A stretch of DNA of 64,000 nt from CAJQQK01 sp963696075 (GTDB lineage: Bacteria > Pseudomonadota > Alphaproteobacteria > Rhizobiales > Hyphomicrobiaceae): contig CAVOJD010000008.1 in the NCBI GenBank assembly GCA_963696075.1, forward strand, positions 310,001 through 374,000, in the 5' to 3' direction. How positions within the stretch are numbered: the stretch's first letter is position 1; each line of letters starts with the position of its first letter. The notes under the pieces were generated by a model. The model was not told the DNA's origin, made no database searches, and saw only the letters and a program-made list of their open reading frames with translations. Positions 55,106-63,776 of the stretch are shown here, in pieces. Made by a program: the position numbers and the translations under genes.

Positions 55106-56023
55106 ATGCAATTCGGAAGTCCCAACCCGGGCTCGGCAGGTGCCGGCATGACCCTGGACACCGTCTACGACACCAGCACGGCAACCTTTGCTCAAGACGT
55201 TATCGAAGCCTCGAAGGATGCCCTCGTCCTCGTCGACTTCTGGGCCGACTGGTGCGGACCATGTAAGCAACTGACGCCGATCATCGAAAACGTTGTGCGC
55301 AGCTACGGCGGCAAGGTTCGCCTCGCCAAGCTCAACGTCGACCAGCATCCCGCCATTTCCGGCCAGCTTCGCATCCAGTCGCTGCCGACGGTCTACGCCT
55401 TCCGCGACGGCCGCCCTGTCGATGGTTTCGCCGGTGCCCAACCCGAGAGCGCCATTCGCGAACTCATCGACCGCCACCTTGGCGCCGATGCCGAAGCCGA
55501 ACTCGAGCAGGTCCTCAGCCAGGCAAGTCAGGCCCTGGAAGCCGACGACCTGCAAACCGCGGCCGAAATCTACGCCGCCATCCTCCAGCAGGACCCCCAA
55601 AACGCCGCAGCCCTCGCCGGCCTTGCGCACTGCTACATGAAGAGCGGCGACACCGAGCGCGCCCGCCAGACCATCGCACTCGTCCCGCCGGACAAGCAAT
55701 CCAGCCAGCATGTCGCCAGCGTTCTCGCCGCCCTCGATCTCGCGGATCGCGCCGCCAACGCCGTCGACACATCCGCCCTGGAGGCCCGCGTCGCAGCCAA
55801 CCCCGCCGACCACGAAGCCCGCCTGGAACTCGCCGTCGCCTTCGCCGGCAATGGTGATAAAGAACGCGCCGTCGATGAACTGATCGACCTCTTCAAGCGT
55901 GATCGTAACTGGAACGACGAAGCGGCGCGCAAACAGCTTCTCCAGTTTTTCGAAGCCTGGGGACCGAAAGATCCGGCCACCTTGGACGGCCGCCGCAAGC
56001 TCTCGTCGCTCCTTTTCGCGTGA
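55106..56023 (+). CDS. cnoX: Thioredoxin-TPR co-chaperone (CnoX/YbbN-like)
   Basis: A 305-residue protein with a thioredoxin domain (about 16-125) with an active site C50-G-P-C53 in FWADWCGPCK, followed by TPR-like helices to the C-terminus. This is the plan of CnoX/YbbN, a holdase that protects proteins under oxidative stress; alphaproteobacterial forms keep both active-site cysteines. ATG at 55106 has GGAGG eight bases ahead. It begins a compact plus-strand series with the LON-domain and Trm112 genes, a common alphaproteobacterial arrangement. Confidence 0.93.
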   Translation: MQFGSPNPGSAGAGMTLDTVYDTSTATFAQDVIEASKDALVLVDFWADWCGPCKQLTPIIENVVRSYGGKVRLAKLNVDQHPAISGQLRIQSLPTVYAFRDGRPVDGFAGAQPESAIRELIDRHLGADAEAELEQVLSQASQALEADDLQTAAEIYAAILQQDPQNAAALAGLAHCYMKSGDTERARQTIALVPPDKQSSQHVASVLAALDLADRAANAVDTSALEARVAANPADHEARLELAVAFAGNGDKERAVDELIDLFKRDRNWNDEAARKQLLQFFEAWGPKDPATLDGRRKLSSLLFA

Positions 56024-56092
56024 GGAAGCCGCTGTCGCGCACTAGCATGGGCGGCAGCGGGCAACCCCCGCCACAACCAGCGAGGCTGCATC

Positions 56093-56773
56093 GTGCACCA
56101 AAGAGCCAGATATAACCGACCGGCCGATCTCCCCGTCGAGATCCCCGTCTTCCCGCTGGCCGGCGCGATCCTGCTGCCCCGCGCGAACATGCCCCTCAAC
56201 ATCTTCGAGCCGCGCTATCTCGCCATGGTTGACAATGCCATCGCCAGTTCGCGGATCATCGGCATTATCCAGCCCCTCGACATCGAGCCGGGCACGGAAA
56301 GCCCGAAAGAGCGGGCAACACCGTTGAAACAGATCGGTTGCGCCGGCCGCATCACGGGTTTTCAGGAACTCGACGACGGTCGCATGTTCATTTCGCTGAC
56401 CGGCATCTGCCGCTTTCGCCTGGTCCGGGAAATTGAAACGGACGAGCCCTATCGCATCTGCCAAATCGACGTCTCCGACTTCGACAATGACCTGATCCCG
56501 GGCTATGGCGAGGAAGATGTTGATCGCGAAGCCCTTCTCGAAGGCCTGCGCAGCTATATGGCGCTCAACAATCTGGAAGCCGACTGGGAAGCAATATCCA
56601 AGGCCCCAACCGAGCTTTTGATCAATTCCCTCTCGATCATCAGCCCCTTCGGACCTGCCGAAAAGCAGGCCCTCCTCGAGGCTGGCGATCTCCAGACCCG
56701 CGCTGAGATACTCTCCACGCTTGCCGAAATGGAAACCGCTGCAACGGACCCGTCCGGCGGCACGCTTCAATAG
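56093..56773 (+). CDS. LON substrate-binding domain protein
   Basis: A 226-residue protein that contains only the N-terminal substrate-binding domain of Lon protease (EIPVFPLAGAILLPRANMPLNIFEPRYLAMV), without ATPase or protease domains. GTG start at 56093 with GAGG seven bases before. It follows cnoX by 69 bases and precedes Trm112 by 45. Stand-alone LON-domain proteins of this type are common in alphaproteobacteria; their task is not firmly known. Confidence 0.93.
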   Translation: MHQRARYNRPADLPVEIPVFPLAGAILLPRANMPLNIFEPRYLAMVDNAIASSRIIGIIQPLDIEPGTESPKERATPLKQIGCAGRITGFQELDDGRMFISLTGICRFRLVREIETDEPYRICQIDVSDFDNDLIPGYGEEDVDREALLEGLRSYMALNNLEADWEAISKAPTELLINSLSIISPFGPAEKQALLEAGDLQTRAEILSTLAEMETAATDPSGGTLQ

Positions 56774-56818
56774 CCCCTATATATAAAGAGTGGCCATCCC
56801 GGTGGTCGCACATTCAAT

Positions 56819-57091
56819 ATGGCAGAACCGAACGAGCCTGAAGCGCCACCTCCGGCATCCCATGAAGCAGCCGAAGCGGCCGCGGCGGTCGATAAGCCTG
56901 CGCGTCCCGCCCCCCGCCTGCTCGAGCTCCTCGTTTGCCCGCTAACAAAAGCGACGCTCGAACTCTCGCGCGACCACACCGAGCTGATCTCCCGGCGTGC
57001 TCGCCTCGCCTACCCGATCCGAGACGGAATTCCGCTCCTGACCAGCGAGACCGCCCGCGAACTGACCGACGATGAGCTCAGGACGTTGTGA
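56819..57091 (+). CDS. Trm112-family protein
   Basis: A 90-residue protein. The Trm112 fold lies at residues 31-80 (LLELLVCPLTKATLEL, AYPIRDGIPLLTSETAR), and the 30-residue Ala/Pro/Glu-rich head is an extension. Trm112-like proteins partner methyltransferases. It lacks the second CxxC-type zinc pair. Its last 14 bases overlap the end of the convergent zapE gene. Confidence 0.9.
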   Translation: MAEPNEPEAPPPASHEAAEAAAAVDKPARPAPRLLELLVCPLTKATLELSRDHTELISRRARLAYPIRDGIPLLTSETARELTDDELRTL

Positions 57092-58238
57092 TTTCCGCTG
57101 GATCAGCCACCGCATCGCCATCTGCCCCGCTCCCCTTCACGTGATCCTTGCGCTTGGCCAGATATTCGCTCGAGCGCATTTCGATCAACCGCGACATCGT
57201 GCGTTCAAAGAAGAACACCCCGTCTCCCTGCTCGTAGATGCCGTCAACCTCCGTCTCCGCCGAGACGATGACACTGACCCGCTGGTCGTAAAGCGTATCG
57301 ATCAGATTGACGAACCGGCGGGCTTCATTGCGCTTCGCGGATGAAAGCCGTGGGATGCTGTCAATCATGACGGTGTGAAACTGGCGCGCAATCGCGAGAT
57401 AATCCGTCGACCCGAGCGGACGCGCACATAACTCCTCGAACGAGAACCGCGCCACGCCGTCAGCCGCCTGCGGCACCACCACCCGGCGCCCCTTGACTTC
57501 AAGCTCTGTCGCCTGGCCCTTATCAAGCCCCGTCAGGTCCTTGAAGACCTGATCCATCTGCGCCCGAGCCGTCTCATCCGCCGGCGTGAAGTAAAGCGGC
57601 CGCCCGGCGAGCTTCTGCAGACGGTAATCTTCAGCCGAATCCAGCTCGACCACCAGCATTCGCTCTTCGAGCATGCCGATGAAGGGCACGAACAGGTTTC
57701 GGTTGAGCCCGTCCTTGTAGAGTTCATCCGGCATCGCATTCGATGTCGCAACGACCACAATGCCATCCTCGAACATCGCTTGGAACAAGCGTCCGAGGAT
57801 CATCGCATCGGCGATGTCGGTGACATGCAGTTCATCGAAGCACAGCAACCGGCTCTGGCGCGCAATCTCCTCGGCAACCTTTGGAATGGGATCGCCCTCG
57901 ACGGATTTTCGCGCCACCGCGATCCGGTCGTGGACCTCTCCCATGAACTCGTGGAAATGCAGCCGCCGCTTCGGTGCGAACTCGACATGCTCAAAGAACA
58001 TGTCCATCAGCATCGTCTTTCCGCGCCCGACCTGGCCATGAATGTAAAGCCCGCGCGGCGCGTCACTGGCCCCCCGCTTGGCGAACATGCGCCACACCCC
58101 CCGCTTTGGCACCTGCCAGTCGGCAAGCCGCTGCACAAGGTCATCGAAGCACCGCGCGACATCCGCCTGCGCCTCATCCCAGTCGAATTGATGCGACTGG
58201 GTCCGCGTTTGATAAAGTGCCGCGATCGACTGCGCCAT
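57078..58238 (-). CDS. zapE: Cell division protein ZapE, AFG1-family ATPase
   Basis: A 386-residue P-loop ATPase. Walker A GQVGRGKT is at residues 68-75, Walker B in LLCFDELHVTDIADAM, and the AFG1 signature FHEFMGEVH near residue 102. ZapE acts on the FtsZ ring in E. coli, and AFG1 members also help degrade respiratory-chain subunits. ATG at 58238 has AGGACGAA directly upstream; an earlier frame start at 58313 has none. Confidence 0.94.
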   Translation of the reverse strand: MAQSIAALYQTRTQSHQFDWDEAQADVARCFDDLVQRLADWQVPKRGVWRMFAKRGASDAPRGLYIHGQVGRGKTMLMDMFFEHVEFAPKRRLHFHEFMGEVHDRIAVARKSVEGDPIPKVAEEIARQSRLLCFDELHVTDIADAMILGRLFQAMFEDGIVVVATSNAMPDELYKDGLNRNLFVPFIGMLEERMLVVELDSAEDYRLQKLAGRPLYFTPADETARAQMDQVFKDLTGLDKGQATELEVKGRRVVVPQAADGVARFSFEELCARPLGSTDYLAIARQFHTVMIDSIPRLSSAKRNEARRFVNLIDTLYDQRVSVIVSAETEVDGIYEQGDGVFFFERTMSRLIEMRSSEYLAKRKDHVKGSGADGDAVADPAEITTS

Positions 58239-58468
58239 TTCGTCCTGCGGTCCTGGGTTAGGTGTTTCACTTGCTCGGCGACAAAGCCTGGCGCATCGCA
58301 GCGCCCGCGTCATACGCCGCCTTAGCCGGGCGCACGAACGCCGCCACCCGATTTACCGCGCGTGCACCAGAATGCAACGCAGCATCCGTATAAGCTGTTC
58401 ACAACGCGCGCGCCACGTCACCGCCGCGATATAATGTACAAACCCAGCCAACCAATGAAATGAAAGGT

Positions 58469-58491
58469 TAAGCACCCCCCTAAGCACCCCC
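58469..58491. repeat. Short tandem repeat upstream of GNAT gene
   Basis: Two back-to-back copies of TAAGCACCCCC, the first with one extra C, end 31 bases before the GNAT start. The rest of the 284-base divergent space shows no gene. Confidence 0.6.
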
Positions 58492-58522
58492 AAGACGACA
58501 ATCCAGTCCGGAGATCCCGATT

Positions 58523-59098
58523 ATGACGCACGATCCGCACTGGGGAGGAACCATCAGGAAGTTATGGTCGACAGAGGGCCCTAAGCTCCGTGACCACCTG
58601 CTTCGTCTGGACCCGAGCAACCGGCGCATGCGCTTCGCCCACGCCGTCTCGGACCAGTTCATAACCGACTACGCCAGCCGCCTGCCCGACATGGGCAGCA
58701 TCGTCTACGCTTATCTCGAGCAGGACCAGGTCCGCGCGGTTGCGGAACTGCGGCGCCTCGACGTCAATTGGGGCCCGGAGGCTGAAGCAGCCTTCTCCGT
58801 CGAAAGTGCCTGGCAGAACCGTGGCATCGGCAATGAGCTCATGGGCCGGGTCATTCGCTCCGCCCGCAATCGAGGCGTCAATCGCCTCATGATGAGCTGC
58901 CTTGCCGAAAACAAGAAGATCCAGGCCATCGCCAGGAAGCACGAGGCGCAGCTCACTTTCGAGCAGGGCGACGTCGTCGGCATCATCGCACCGACCAGCC
59001 CCACCTACCTCTCGCAATTCGAGGAAGGTCTCGGCGATGAGTTCGATTTCATGATCGCCGTCCTGAACCTCTCGAATTCCAAAAGAAACGTCGCCTGA
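58523..59098 (+). CDS. GNAT-family N-acetyltransferase
   Basis: A 191-residue acyltransferase. The acetyl-CoA loop Q98-N-R100-G101-I-G103 fits the Q/RxxGxG/A motif, preceded by strand AAFSVESAW and followed by helix NELMGRVIRSARNRG. Acceptor unknown. Members of this exact look are frequent in Hyphomicrobiales next to cell-envelope or stress genes. No Shine-Dalgarno stronger than GGAGAT is seen before the ATG. Confidence 0.9.
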   Translation: MTHDPHWGGTIRKLWSTEGPKLRDHLLRLDPSNRRMRFAHAVSDQFITDYASRLPDMGSIVYAYLEQDQVRAVAELRRLDVNWGPEAEAAFSVESAWQNRGIGNELMGRVIRSARNRGVNRLMMSCLAENKKIQAIARKHEAQLTFEQGDVVGIIAPTSPTYLSQFEEGLGDEFDFMIAVLNLSNSKRNVA

Positions 59099-59116
59099 TG
59101 CGCAAAGGCAGAACAA

Positions 59117-59149
59117 CCGTGCCGGACCCCGACCAACCCGCCGGCACGG
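59117..59149 (+). terminator. Hairpin after GNAT gene
   Basis: A perfect 9-bp stem (59117-59125 with 59141-59149) with a 15-base loop lies 18 bases after the stop. There is no T run, so it may end the transcript only with help from a factor. Confidence 0.4.
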
Positions 59150-59785
59150 CACCGTTCTACTTCAACTCAAACCGCATCCTTTCAACAGCGCTCTCTTAAT
59201 ACACGGCTCCTCTACGCCCCTCCGCATTACCCAGGGATCAGGCGGTTCCCTGGTTTTGACCACCGCCCTCAAAACCATCACCCATGCCCGGTCACGACAT
59301 CGGCCGCGCCAGAAGATGAATCAACAGCGATTTGCGTTAGCCCCGGCTTATTCAAGTCAGACGCATCACCATCAAACTAGTAAGCCCAAAAAGGTGAAAC
59401 GAATCCTGTGAGGAATCATAGACCTGAAGCCCGTACTTCCGATCGAGTCTGATGACACCTTGGTCCCATCGAAACGATGAATCATTCAGGTACGTTTCGG
59501 CATCTGAAAATATCTTGTTGAGAGACCAATTCAAAAATCAAACGCGCATAAAAACACTAAACGCACTTCGATCGACCTCACCCAAACGCAAACAATTTCA
59601 AGTTTGGAACCTCACAACATTCAGTTTTCAGAAACAGTTTTGAGGACTCTGCGCAACACATTGCGCCCCTTATCCAACTTTTTGAGTTATGGAACGAAAA
59701 AACATGTCAACAAATGAATCGAACTTACGCATGGTTTTTTTGTTCGAATCATTCGAACGCAAACGACAGCAAAGAGAGACAGACA
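59150..59785. other. AT-rich intergenic region before histone-like gene
   Basis: No confident gene in about 640 bases. From about 59340 to 59760 the base composition is far richer in A and T than elsewhere. A minus-strand frame 59352-59534 (TTG start, 60 codons, beginning MNWSLNKIF) has protein-like composition but no support beyond that. A palindrome GTTCGAA-TCA-TTCGAAC lies at 59742-59758, preceded by seven T residues and 27 bases before the next ATG. Confidence 0.45.
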
Positions 59786-60190
59786 ATGGCTAAAGCAACG
59801 ACCAAAGCGAAGGCACCGGCCAAGAAAGCCGCTGCAAAGAAGGCTCCTGCGAAAAAGGCAGTTGCCAAGAAGACCGTTCGTAAGACGGTTGCGAAGAAGG
59901 CACCGGCCAAGAAGGCTGCTGCCAAGAAGGTGACGGCTCGCAAGCCCGCCGCGAAGAAGGCAGTTGCCAAGAAGGCACCAGCCAAGAAGACGGTTCGCAA
60001 AACCGTCGCCAAGAAGACCGTCGCCAAGAAGTCAGCGGCAAAGAAGGCTGTGGCCAAGAAGGCTCCTGCCAAGAAAGCTGCTGCGCGCAAGCCTGCTGCT
60101 CGCAAGACCACCACTCGGACGGCTGCGAAGAAGGCGCCTGCCAAGCGCGGCTCCTCTCGCAAGTCCACCCCGCGTGCTCAGGCGGCCTGA
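59786..60190 (+). CDS. Histone H1-like Lys/Ala-rich DNA-binding protein
   Basis: A 134-residue protein made almost wholly of AKKA, APAKKA and TVRKTVAKK repeats, ending RGSSRKSTPRAQAA. Such tails bind DNA without sequence preference, as in bacterial H1-like proteins and the C-terminal part of PhaF/AlgP. No N-terminal globular domain is present. ATG at 59786 after AAAGAGAGACAGACA is taken; an earlier in-frame start at 59714 has an odd Cys/Trp-rich head. Codons are strongly repeated (AAGAAG), so the gene may vary in length. Confidence 0.88.
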   Translation: MAKATTKAKAPAKKAAAKKAPAKKAVAKKTVRKTVAKKAPAKKAAAKKVTARKPAAKKAVAKKAPAKKTVRKTVAKKTVAKKSAAKKAVAKKAPAKKAAARKPAARKTTTRTAAKKAPAKRGSSRKSTPRAQAA

Positions 60191-60284
60191 ACGCCTTTCC
60201 AGTCGTCCGATCCGGTTGGCCAGTTAGGCACCCTGACCTCCGGATCGGACGCACTCATTCCGTTTTCCGGCCTTTGGGCCCAAA

Positions 60285-60319
60285 AAAACCGGAAGTTGCA
60301 TGTAGCAACTTCCGGTTTT
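60285..60319. terminator. Strong bidirectional terminator
   Basis: A perfect 15-bp stem (60285-60299 with 60305-60319) with a five-base loop. The stem ends in TTTT on the plus strand and in seven T residues on the minus strand. It serves the histone-like gene and the convergent sdhB. A second inverted repeat (60205-60215 with 60240-60250) lies just before it. Confidence 0.92.
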
Positions 60320-60397
60320 GTCGTTCTTGTGCCGGACCATTCCCCGCATGTCAGCTCATGATTGCGCCGAACACGCCTGGTACACCTCGCCGCAGGC

Positions 60398-61177
60398 TTA
60401 GACCCGCCGCTCCACCATCAGCTTCTTGAGTTCGGCAATCGCCTTGGCCGGATTTAGCCCCTTGGGGCAGGCCTTGGCGCAGTTCATGATCGTGTGGCAG
60501 CGATAGAGCCGGAATGGATCCTCGAGCTGGTCGAGCCGCTCGCCCGTCGCTTCGTCGCGTGAATCGTTGATCCAGCGATACGCCTGCAGCAGGATCGCGG
60601 GCCCCAGATACCGGTCCGAGTTCCACCAATAGCTCGGGCACGATGCAGAACAGCACGCGCACAGGATGCACTCGTAGAGCCCGTCCAGCTTTTCCCGGTC
60701 TTCATGGCTCTGGCGCCATTCCTTCGGCGGCGTCGCGCTCTTGGTCTGCAACCACGGCTGCACCGACTGGTGCTGGGCGAAGAAGTTCGTCAGGTCCGGC
60801 ACGAGATCCTTGACCACTTCCATGTGCGGCAGCGGATAGATCTTCACCGTCCCCTTCACGTCCTCGGTCGCCTTGAGGCAGGCCAGCGTGTTGGTCCCAT
60901 CGATATTCATCGAGCAGGACCCGCAAATCCCTTCCCGGCATGACCGGCGGAACGTCAGCGACGAGTCGATGTCGGCTTTGATCTTGATCAGCGCATCAAG
61001 CACCATTGGCCCGCAATCATCGAGATCCAGCCAATACGTGTCCATCCTCGGGTTCGCATCGCTATCCGGCGACCACCGATAAATCTTGAACTCTTTCCAG
61101 TTGCCGCCGGACCCGCGTTGGTTCCAGGTCTTCCCCTCGGTAATCGTGGAGTTCTTTGGCAGAGTAAGCTGAACCAT
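60398..61177 (-). CDS. sdhB: Succinate dehydrogenase iron-sulfur subunit
   Basis: A 259-residue subunit passing electrons from FAD to ubiquinone. The [2Fe-2S] site is CREGICGSCSMNIDG plus a later Cys, and the [4Fe-4S] and [3Fe-4S] sites are in CILCACCSASCPSYWW and CHTIMNCAKACPKG. The start at 61177 has AAGGA about eight bases upstream and gives the normal length. A 208-residue unrelated gene lies between it and sdhA. Confidence 0.97.
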   Translation of the reverse strand: MVQLTLPKNSTITEGKTWNQRGSGGNWKEFKIYRWSPDSDANPRMDTYWLDLDDCGPMVLDALIKIKADIDSSLTFRRSCREGICGSCSMNIDGTNTLACLKATEDVKGTVKIYPLPHMEVVKDLVPDLTNFFAQHQSVQPWLQTKSATPPKEWRQSHEDREKLDGLYECILCACCSASCPSYWWNSDRYLGPAILLQAYRWINDSRDEATGERLDQLEDPFRLYRCHTIMNCAKACPKGLNPAKAIAELKKLMVERRV

Positions 61178-61270
61178 TGACGAGGTCCTTCCCAGTTCTT
61201 CTTGGCGTTCCATTTGGCCCGGTCGGCGCCCGCATCAGGCAACCCGTCCCCGGCCTTTTATTCCAAATCC

Positions 61271-61897
61271 TCAAGTCACCCGGTGGTCCTTGAGTTGCTG
61301 CACCAGCTTTGTCAGGTCGACGGCAACCATTGTCGCCTGATCGACCGTCTCCTTCAGTGTCACCCGCTCGCTCAACAACTTGTTGAGCTTCTCCTGTGCC
61401 TCGCCGAACCCGTAGAACAGCTCATCGGGCGGTTCGAGTTCACCGTCTTCGATCGCCGCCATCACATCGAGCGCGTTCTGCGTCGCAAGCACCATCATCG
61501 AGGCCACGTCCTGCACCGACTGCTGCAGGAGACGAATGTCCTTCGCCCCGACCCGCGACCCGTGCACGCCGAATTTCAGCGGCGAAGACGCCGACGAAGA
61601 TCCCTCGCCGGCAAACAGCTTCGGACTCTGATGCAGCCGCTTGAACAGCTCCTGAAGTCCGACACAGCACCGCTCAAGGTCCTTGACCGCCGCATCCGCC
61701 TTGCGCTTCGAACGCGGCCGTTCCGGCGACCTGTCCTCCGCCATCCAGTTGACGGCCGCAATCGAGGCAACCGCGCCCAGCGCTGATATCGCACCCAGCA
61801 CAACCGCAACCGGGTCAGCCGCAATCCGCGTATCTGCGCTTTCCGCGACTGGCTCGGAACCCTTCGTCAAAACGGCCTCGCTATCCTTGGCCTTCAC
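61271..61897 (-). CDS. Membrane-anchored helical protein within sdh operon, unknown
   Basis: A 208-residue protein. A hydrophobic stretch of about 22 residues near positions 29-50 (VAVVLGAISALGAVASIAAVNW) is followed by a long polar, helical part with a coiled-coil look (LLQQSVQDVASMMVLATQNALDVM, EKLNKLLSERVTLKETVDQATMV). The GTG at 61897 is the only fitting start. It stands 31 bases after sdhA and 93 bases before sdhB on the same strand, so it is probably cotranscribed. I do not recognise the family. Confidence 0.75.
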   Translation of the reverse strand: MKAKDSEAVLTKGSEPVAESADTRIAADPVAVVLGAISALGAVASIAAVNWMAEDRSPERPRSKRKADAAVKDLERCCVGLQELFKRLHQSPKLFAGEGSSSASSPLKFGVHGSRVGAKDIRLLQQSVQDVASMMVLATQNALDVMAAIEDGELEPPDELFYGFGEAQEKLNKLLSERVTLKETVDQATMVAVDLTKLVQQLKDHRVT

Positions 61898-61928
61898 CGC
61901 TCACGGCTCACCACACCCTGCACAAGCC

Positions 61929-63770
61929 TCAGTAAACCCGCGCCTTGGGCTCGATGTACGCCATCGCATTCGTCATCGTGTAGGTGTGGACCGGGCGGTA
62001 GTCGATATTGACCTTGCAGCTGGCATCATCAGCCCACGCAAGCGTGTGCTTCATCCAGGAGTCGTCGTCGCGCTCGCTGAAATCCTCACGCGCATGAGCA
62101 CCGCGGCTTTCTTTCCGGTTCTCGGCGCTGAACACCGTCACGGCCGCCTGCGAAATCAGGTTGTCGTACTCAAGCGCTTCGATCAGATCGGTATTCCAGA
62201 TCAAGGAGCGGTCGCTGATCGCGATATCCTCGCTCCCGCGCCAGATCTTCTCGATATCCCGGCAGCCTTCCTCGAGCACCGGACCGTCACGGAACACCGC
62301 GCAGTTGTTCTGCATGACGCGCTGCATCCCAAGCCTGAGCTCCGCCGTCGGCGTGCCCCCGCTCGCATGACGCATCTTGTCGAGGCGCGACATCGCCAGT
62401 TCCGACGCCTTGCCATCCAAGTCGGGTTGCGCCGCGCCGGCCTCCACCGTCTCGCCGCAACGAAGTCCGGCCGCCCGGCCGAACACCACAAGGTCAATCA
62501 GCGAGTTCGAACCAAGCCGGTTCGCGCCGTGCACCGAAACGCACGCCGCCTCGCCGATCGCCATCAGGCCCGGCACGATCGCATCCGGATCGTCGCCCTT
62601 CTTCGTCAGCACTTCGCCGTGATAGTTCGTTGGAATGCCGCCCATGTTGTAGTGCACGGTCGGCAGCACCGGGATCGGCTCACGCCGGACATCGACACCG
62701 GCAAAGATCTTCGCGCTTTCACTGATACCCGGCAGACGCTCAGCCAGCACCTTGGGGTCGAGATGATCGAGATGCAGGTGGATATGGTCGCCGTTCTTGC
62801 CGACACCGCGCCCTTCGCGGATCTCGATGGTCATGGACCTGGAAACGACATCGCGTGAAGCCAGATCCTTGGCGCTCGGCGCATACCTCTCCATGAAGCG
62901 CTCACCTTCGCTGTTGGTGAGATAACCGCCCTCACCCCGCGAACCTTCCGTGATCAGCACACCGGCGCCATAGATGCCGGTCGGATGGAACTGCACAAAC
63001 TCCATATCCTGCAACGGCAGCCCGGCCCGCAGCACCATCGCATTGCCGTCACCCGTGCACGTATGGGCTGACGTGCACGAGAAGTAGGCGCGGCCATAGC
63101 CACCCGTCGCAAGAATGGTCTTCTGCGCCTTGAACCGGTGGATGGTGCCGTCATCCAGGCACAACGCCACGATCCCGCGGCAAGCCCCTTCTTCGTCCAT
63201 CATCAGGTCGATGGCGAAGTATTCGATGAAGAATTCCGCCGAGTGCCGCAGCGACTGCCCATAGAGCGTGTGCAGCATCGCATGACCCGTCCGGTCCGCG
63301 GCAGCACACGTACGCTGCGCCGGCGGGCCCTCGCCGAATTCCGTCGTCATCCCGCCGAACGGGCGCTGATAGATGCGCCCATCTTCCGTACGCGAGAACG
63401 GCACGCCGTAGTGCTCAAGCTCATAGACGGCTTCCGGCGCATTGCGGCACAGGTACTCAATCGAGTCCTGATCACCCAGCCAATCCGCACCCTTTACGGT
63501 GTCATACATATGCCAGCGCCAGTCATCCGGCCCCATGTTGCCGAGCGAGGCAGCCACCCCGCCCTGCGCCGCAACCGTATGCGACCGCGTTGGAAAGACC
63601 TTCGTCACACACGCTGTCTTGAGTCCGGCCTGCGCCGCCCCGAGCGTCGCGCGAAGCCCCGCCCCGCCGGCGCCGACAACGACGACGTCATAGGTGTGAT
63701 CGATGATTGTATAGGCGCGCCCATTCGTGCCGGGCGCCGAACCGAGTGACGAACCGTTGCCTGAAGCCAT
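61929..63770 (-). CDS. sdhA: Succinate dehydrogenase flavoprotein subunit
   Basis: A 613-residue flavoprotein. FAD motif GAGGAG is at residues 33-38 and the FAD-linking His is H64 in RSHTVAAQGG. The substrate loop HPTGIYGAGVLITEGSRGEGGYL and the C-terminal MKHTLAWADD and TYTMTNAMAYIEPKARVY are complete. The N-terminus has a short Gly/Ser head. It starts six bases after the sdhD stop. Confidence 0.98.
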   Translation of the reverse strand: MASGNGSSLGSAPGTNGRAYTIIDHTYDVVVVGAGGAGLRATLGAAQAGLKTACVTKVFPTRSHTVAAQGGVAASLGNMGPDDWRWHMYDTVKGADWLGDQDSIEYLCRNAPEAVYELEHYGVPFSRTEDGRIYQRPFGGMTTEFGEGPPAQRTCAAADRTGHAMLHTLYGQSLRHSAEFFIEYFAIDLMMDEEGACRGIVALCLDDGTIHRFKAQKTILATGGYGRAYFSCTSAHTCTGDGNAMVLRAGLPLQDMEFVQFHPTGIYGAGVLITEGSRGEGGYLTNSEGERFMERYAPSAKDLASRDVVSRSMTIEIREGRGVGKNGDHIHLHLDHLDPKVLAERLPGISESAKIFAGVDVRREPIPVLPTVHYNMGGIPTNYHGEVLTKKGDDPDAIVPGLMAIGEAACVSVHGANRLGSNSLIDLVVFGRAAGLRCGETVEAGAAQPDLDGKASELAMSRLDKMRHASGGTPTAELRLGMQRVMQNNCAVFRDGPVLEEGCRDIEKIWRGSEDIAISDRSLIWNTDLIEALEYDNLISQAAVTVFSAENRKESRGAHAREDFSERDDDSWMKHTLAWADDASCKVNIDYRPVHTYTMTNAMAYIEPKARVY

Positions 63771-63776
63771 GAGGCG

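Noticed and set aside
58469..58491. Possible CRISPR-like or iteron array
   Set aside because: Only two short units exist, without spacers; no repeat-spacer arrangement occurs anywhere in the window.
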